DNA of 6,298 nucleotides from an uncultured Clostridia bacterium (GTDB lineage: Bacteria > Bacillota > Clostridia > HGM11514). This document shows positions 4,276-6,298 of this stretch, one piece after another. The stretch lies in assembly GCA_902478725.1 (NCBI GenBank), contig CABSMD010000156.1, forward strand, positions 1 through 6,298. The letters are read 5' to 3'. The first letter of the stretch is position 1; every line of letters starts with the position of its first letter. The translations under genes and the position numbers were made by a program. The notes beneath the pieces are model-generated. The model searched no databases and was not told the origin of the DNA. It saw only the letters and a program-made list of their open reading frames with translations.

Positions 4276-5628
4276 ATGTTAAACACGTTTGAGATCATGG
4301 AAACAATCAAGATGATTCAGGAGGAGCATCTTGATATTCGGACGATTACAATGGGAATTTCCCTGCGCGATTGTTGTGACGGCAACGCGAAGGTGTCCTG
4401 TCAAAAGATATATGATAAAATCACTACCCGCGCCAAGCACCTGGTAGCAACTGGCGAGGCGATTCAGAAAGAATATGGGATTCCGATCATCAATAAGCGG
4501 ATTTCGGTAACGCCCGTCAGCCTGATTGCGGAAAGCTGTGGGGAAGAGATTCTGTTTGCCCAAACGCTGGAGAAAGCGGCGCGGGAAACTGGCGTCAACT
4601 TTATCGGCGGTTTTTCCGCTTTGGTACACAAGGGCTACACGCCCGGCGACCGCAGGTTGATTGAGGCGATTCCCTATGCCCTGACCGAAACCGAACACGT
4701 CTGTGCATCGGTAAATGTAGCTACCACAAAGGCCGGTATCAATATGGATGCGGTGGCCCAAATGGGGCATATTATCAAACAGACGGCTGAACGAAGCAAG
4801 GATAGCGACAGCCTGGGCTGTGCCAAGCTGGTGGTGTTTGCCAACGTGCCGGAGGACAATCCCTTTATGGCCGGCGCGTTTCACGGAATCGGGGAACCGG
4901 ACTGCGTGATCAATGTCGGTGTCAGCGGCCCCGGCGTTGTCAAGTGCGCGTTGGAAAAGGTAAAGGGCGCCGATTTCGGGACGGTTGCCGAAACGATCAA
5001 AAAGACCGCTTTTAAAATTACACGTATGGGACAGCTGGTCGCACAGGAGGCGTCCCGGCGGCTGGATGTGCCGTTCGGCATCGTTGACCTGTCTCTTGCC
5101 CCCACGCCGGAGGTGGGCGACAGCGTGGCTTATATACTGGAAGAGATGGGGCTGGAATGCTGCGGTACGCACGGGACAACCGCGGCGCTGGCTCTCTTAA
5201 ACGATGCGGTGAAGAAGGGCGGCGTGATGGCCTCGTCCTATGTTGGGGGATTAAGCGGCGCGTTTATTCCTGTCAGCGAGGACGCGGGTATGATCCACGC
5301 GGCCAAAACTGGCACCCTGACCATTGACAAACTGGAGGCAATGACCTGTGTCTGCTCCGTCGGCCTGGATATGATCGCCGTACCGGGAGACACCCCTGCT
5401 TCCACCATTTCTGCGATTATAGCGGACGAGGCGGCAATCGGCATGGTCAATACCAAGACGACCGCTGTGCGTATTATCCCGGTTTGCGGCAAGAATGTGG
5501 GGGAGATGGTATCCTTTGGCGGTTTGCTGGGTTCCGCACCCATTATGCCGGTGCATAAGTATGCCAGCGATGCATTTATCAGGCGCGGCGGCAGGATTCC
5601 CGCCCCACTGCAAAGCCTGAAAAATTAG
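4276..5628 (+). CDS. DUF711 / UPF0210 family protein ('PFL family protein')
   Basis: This 450-residue protein covers the full length of the UPF0210 (DUF711, PF05167) family. Conserved blocks seen are TMGISLRDC (25-33), NKRISVTPVSLI (73-84), GGFSALVHKGYT (111-122), ATTKAGINMDAV (149-160), PEDNPFMAGAFHGIGEPD (192-209), NVGVSGPGVV (213-222), LAPTPEVGDSVAYILE (274-289), CCGTHGTTAAL (295-305) and GLDMIAVPGDTP (363-374). Databases call it PFL family because its fold resembles the pyruvate formate-lyase barrel. I see no C-terminal glycyl-radical loop of the RVxGY kind, so radical chemistry is not supported. Several cysteines lie in conserved blocks (C33, C34, C295, C296). It appears cytoplasmic, with no signal peptide or clear membrane segment. 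The reaction is unknown. The RBS is AGGGGGG (4265-4271), overlapping the ACT stop codon, so the two genes are probably translationally coupled. An 894-base open frame on the opposite strand (4279-5172) is a shadow. Confidence 0.93.
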   Translation: MLNTFEIMETIKMIQEEHLDIRTITMGISLRDCCDGNAKVSCQKIYDKITTRAKHLVATGEAIQKEYGIPIINKRISVTPVSLIAESCGEEILFAQTLEKAARETGVNFIGGFSALVHKGYTPGDRRLIEAIPYALTETEHVCASVNVATTKAGINMDAVAQMGHIIKQTAERSKDSDSLGCAKLVVFANVPEDNPFMAGAFHGIGEPDCVINVGVSGPGVVKCALEKVKGADFGTVAETIKKTAFKITRMGQLVAQEASRRLDVPFGIVDLSLAPTPEVGDSVAYILEEMGLECCGTHGTTAALALLNDAVKKGGVMASSYVGGLSGAFIPVSEDAGMIHAAKTGTLTIDKLEAMTCVCSVGLDMIAVPGDTPASTISAIIADEAAIGMVNTKTTAVRIIPVCGKNVGEMVSFGGLLGSAPIMPVHKYASDAFIRRGGRIPAPLQSLKN

Positions 5629-5640
5629 GAGGGGATTTTT

Positions 5641-5952
5641 GTGGATGATACGATCAAAAGGATATTAGAGATCGAAAACAGGGCACAGCAGATCGTGGGG
5701 GAAGCAAAATCACAACAGGAGAATTTTGCACAAATCCTCTCGGAGGAACTGGAGCAGCTGGAGAAAAACACGATGGAACGGGCGGATTTAAGGATTGAAA
5801 AGCTGCGGCGTTTTGACGAGCAGGAAGCGGCCGATAAAATGAAAGCGATTCAAGGGGAGATCGAGCAGAATATACAGAAAATGCGGGATATCCATGCACA
5901 AAACGGTCAAAAATGGGAAGAGGATATTTTCAACCGTGTGATCGGGAGCTGA
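5641..5952 (+). CDS. Coiled-coil protein opening the V-type ATPase operon (subunit G/H-like peripheral stalk)
   Basis: A 103-residue, highly charged protein predicted to be almost entirely helical: long Glu/Lys/Gln-rich heptad-like stretches from about residue 3 to 92, then a short WEEDIFNRVIGS tail. It has no membrane segment or signal. The start IKRILEIENRAQQIVGEAK resembles the N-terminus of the small coiled-coil stalk subunits (G/H) of V/A-type ATPases, which pair with subunit E to brace the catalytic head. Identification rests on this and on position just before subunit C. Start is GTG at 5641, with AGGAGG (5627-5632) overlapping the DUF711 stop and eight bases upstream; no in-frame ATG is near. 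Low-complexity coiled coil makes homology weak, so the exact subunit name is uncertain. Confidence 0.75.
   Translation: MDDTIKRILEIENRAQQIVGEAKSQQENFAQILSEELEQLEKNTMERADLRIEKLRRFDEQEAADKMKAIQGEIEQNIQKMRDIHAQNGQKWEEDIFNRVIGS
5944..5948 (+). promoter_or_regulatory. Ribosome binding site for V-ATPase subunit C, inside the upstream gene
   Basis: GGGAG sits nine bases before the ATG at 5958 and within the last codons of the upstream gene. This implies coupled translation of the two stalk subunits. Confidence 0.6.
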
Positions 5953-5957
5953 GAGGG

Positions 5958-6298
5958 ATGTACCAGTACAGCGGAATAAACGCTAAGATCAAGGCAATGA
6001 TGGGCAAACGCCTGACTCCCAAAGATTACGAAGAGCTGATCAACAAACGCTCGGTGGGGGAAATCGCGTCTTACTTAAAATTTCAGACTTCGTATGCCTC
6101 GGCGTTGACTGGCATACAGGAAAGCAATATCCACCGTGGGGAGCTGGAGCGCCATCTATACGACCAGCTGTTCAATGAATATATCCGGTTGAAAAAATTT
6201 GTAAACGGTGAGACGAAAAAACTGCTTAAGGCGGTATCGCTCCGTTATGAGATACGGTTTTTGCAGAACATGATTCGGCTGTTGAATGCGGGCCATAT
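5958..6298 (+). CDS. ntpC: V-type ATP synthase/ATPase subunit C (AC39 family), 5' part only
   Basis: The first 113 residues of a frame that continues past the right edge. It begins MYQYSGINAKIKAMMGKRLT, the usual opening of bacterial V-type subunit C proteins (PF01992, vATP-synt_AC39), followed by DYEELINKRSVGEIASYLK (22-40) and a helical stretch RGELERHLYDQLFNEYIRL (about 61-79) ending in RYEIRFLQNMIRLL. Full-length relatives are about 330-350 residues, so roughly two thirds is missing. Subunit C is the funnel-shaped connector between the central stalk and the membrane rotor of the ion-translocating ATPase, acting on the cytoplasmic side. It starts five bases after the preceding stop codon. 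The remaining subunits (such as I, K, E, F, A, B and D) would be expected further right. Whether the enzyme moves H+ or Na+ cannot be told from this subunit. Confidence 0.88.
   Translation, partial: MYQYSGINAKIKAMMGKRLTPKDYEELINKRSVGEIASYLKFQTSYASALTGIQESNIHRGELERHLYDQLFNEYIRLKKFVNGETKKLLKAVSLRYEIRFLQNMIRLLNAGH

Noticed and set aside
4279..5172. 297-residue open frame opposite the DUF711 gene
   Set aside because: The plus-strand protein is a full-length conserved family member; the antisense frame has no recognisable domain and arises from codon bias.
4276..5628. Glycyl-radical enzyme for the DUF711 protein
   Set aside because: The family name comes from fold similarity; no C-terminal RVxGY-type glycyl loop and no neighbouring activase gene are present.
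1..6298. Mobile element, defence system, CRISPR array or riboswitch
   Set aside because: No transposase, integrase, nuclease, toxin-antitoxin pair, direct-repeat array or recognisable aptamer was seen; all long stretches are filled by core-type genes.

Overview
The window looks like chromosomal DNA of an anaerobic Gram-positive bacterium of the class Clostridia. The grounds are strong AGGAGG-type ribosome binding sites, a clostridial-type XRE regulator that probably continues into a cupin domain, a DUF4364 protein, an ACT/DUF711 (UPF0210) gene pair and the start of a V-type ATPase operon. Base composition is moderate, with AT-rich intergenic gaps. Nothing looks like phage, plasmid, insertion sequence, CRISPR array or tRNA/rRNA gene. 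Genus cannot be fixed from the sequence.

Layout. (1) 1-242, minus: 5' end of an XRE-type regulator cut by the window edge. (2) 396-1076, plus: a small VanW-domain lipoprotein, divergent from the regulator; both have extended -10 promoters in a 153-bp gap. (3) 1165-1614, plus: tadA, behind a consensus TTGACA/TATCAT promoter with a 13-bp perfect hairpin between promoter and gene. (4) 1611-2135, minus: a DUF4364 protein whose stop overlaps that of tadA tail to tail. (5) 2207-3139, plus: a YtqA/TIGR01212 radical-SAM protein whose last codons form an intrinsic terminator. (6) 3224-6298, plus: an apparent operon starting at a TTGACA/TAAGAT promoter: rlmB, an ACT-domain protein, a DUF711 protein, a coiled-coil V-ATPase stalk-like protein and the start of V-ATPase subunit C. 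Gaps in this run are 17, 9, 12 and 5 bp, with no terminator seen.

How it fits together. Three RNA-modification genes lie within 3 kb: tadA (inosine at tRNA wobble A34), the ytqA-like gene (its subgroup has been linked to wobble-uridine side-chain synthesis) and rlmB (23S rRNA 2'-O-methylation). They are separate transcription units, so this is proximity rather than a demonstrated system. The last operon joins an rRNA methyltransferase and a conserved sensor-like ACT/DUF711 pair of unknown function to an ion-translocating ATPase. The VanW lipoprotein is probably an envelope peptidoglycan enzyme.

I found no clear, previously undescribed multi-gene system. The points most worth a second look are the functionally unassigned ACT/DUF711 pair, the VanW lipoprotein, the hairpin in the tadA leader and the terminator encoded inside the ytqA-like reading frame.
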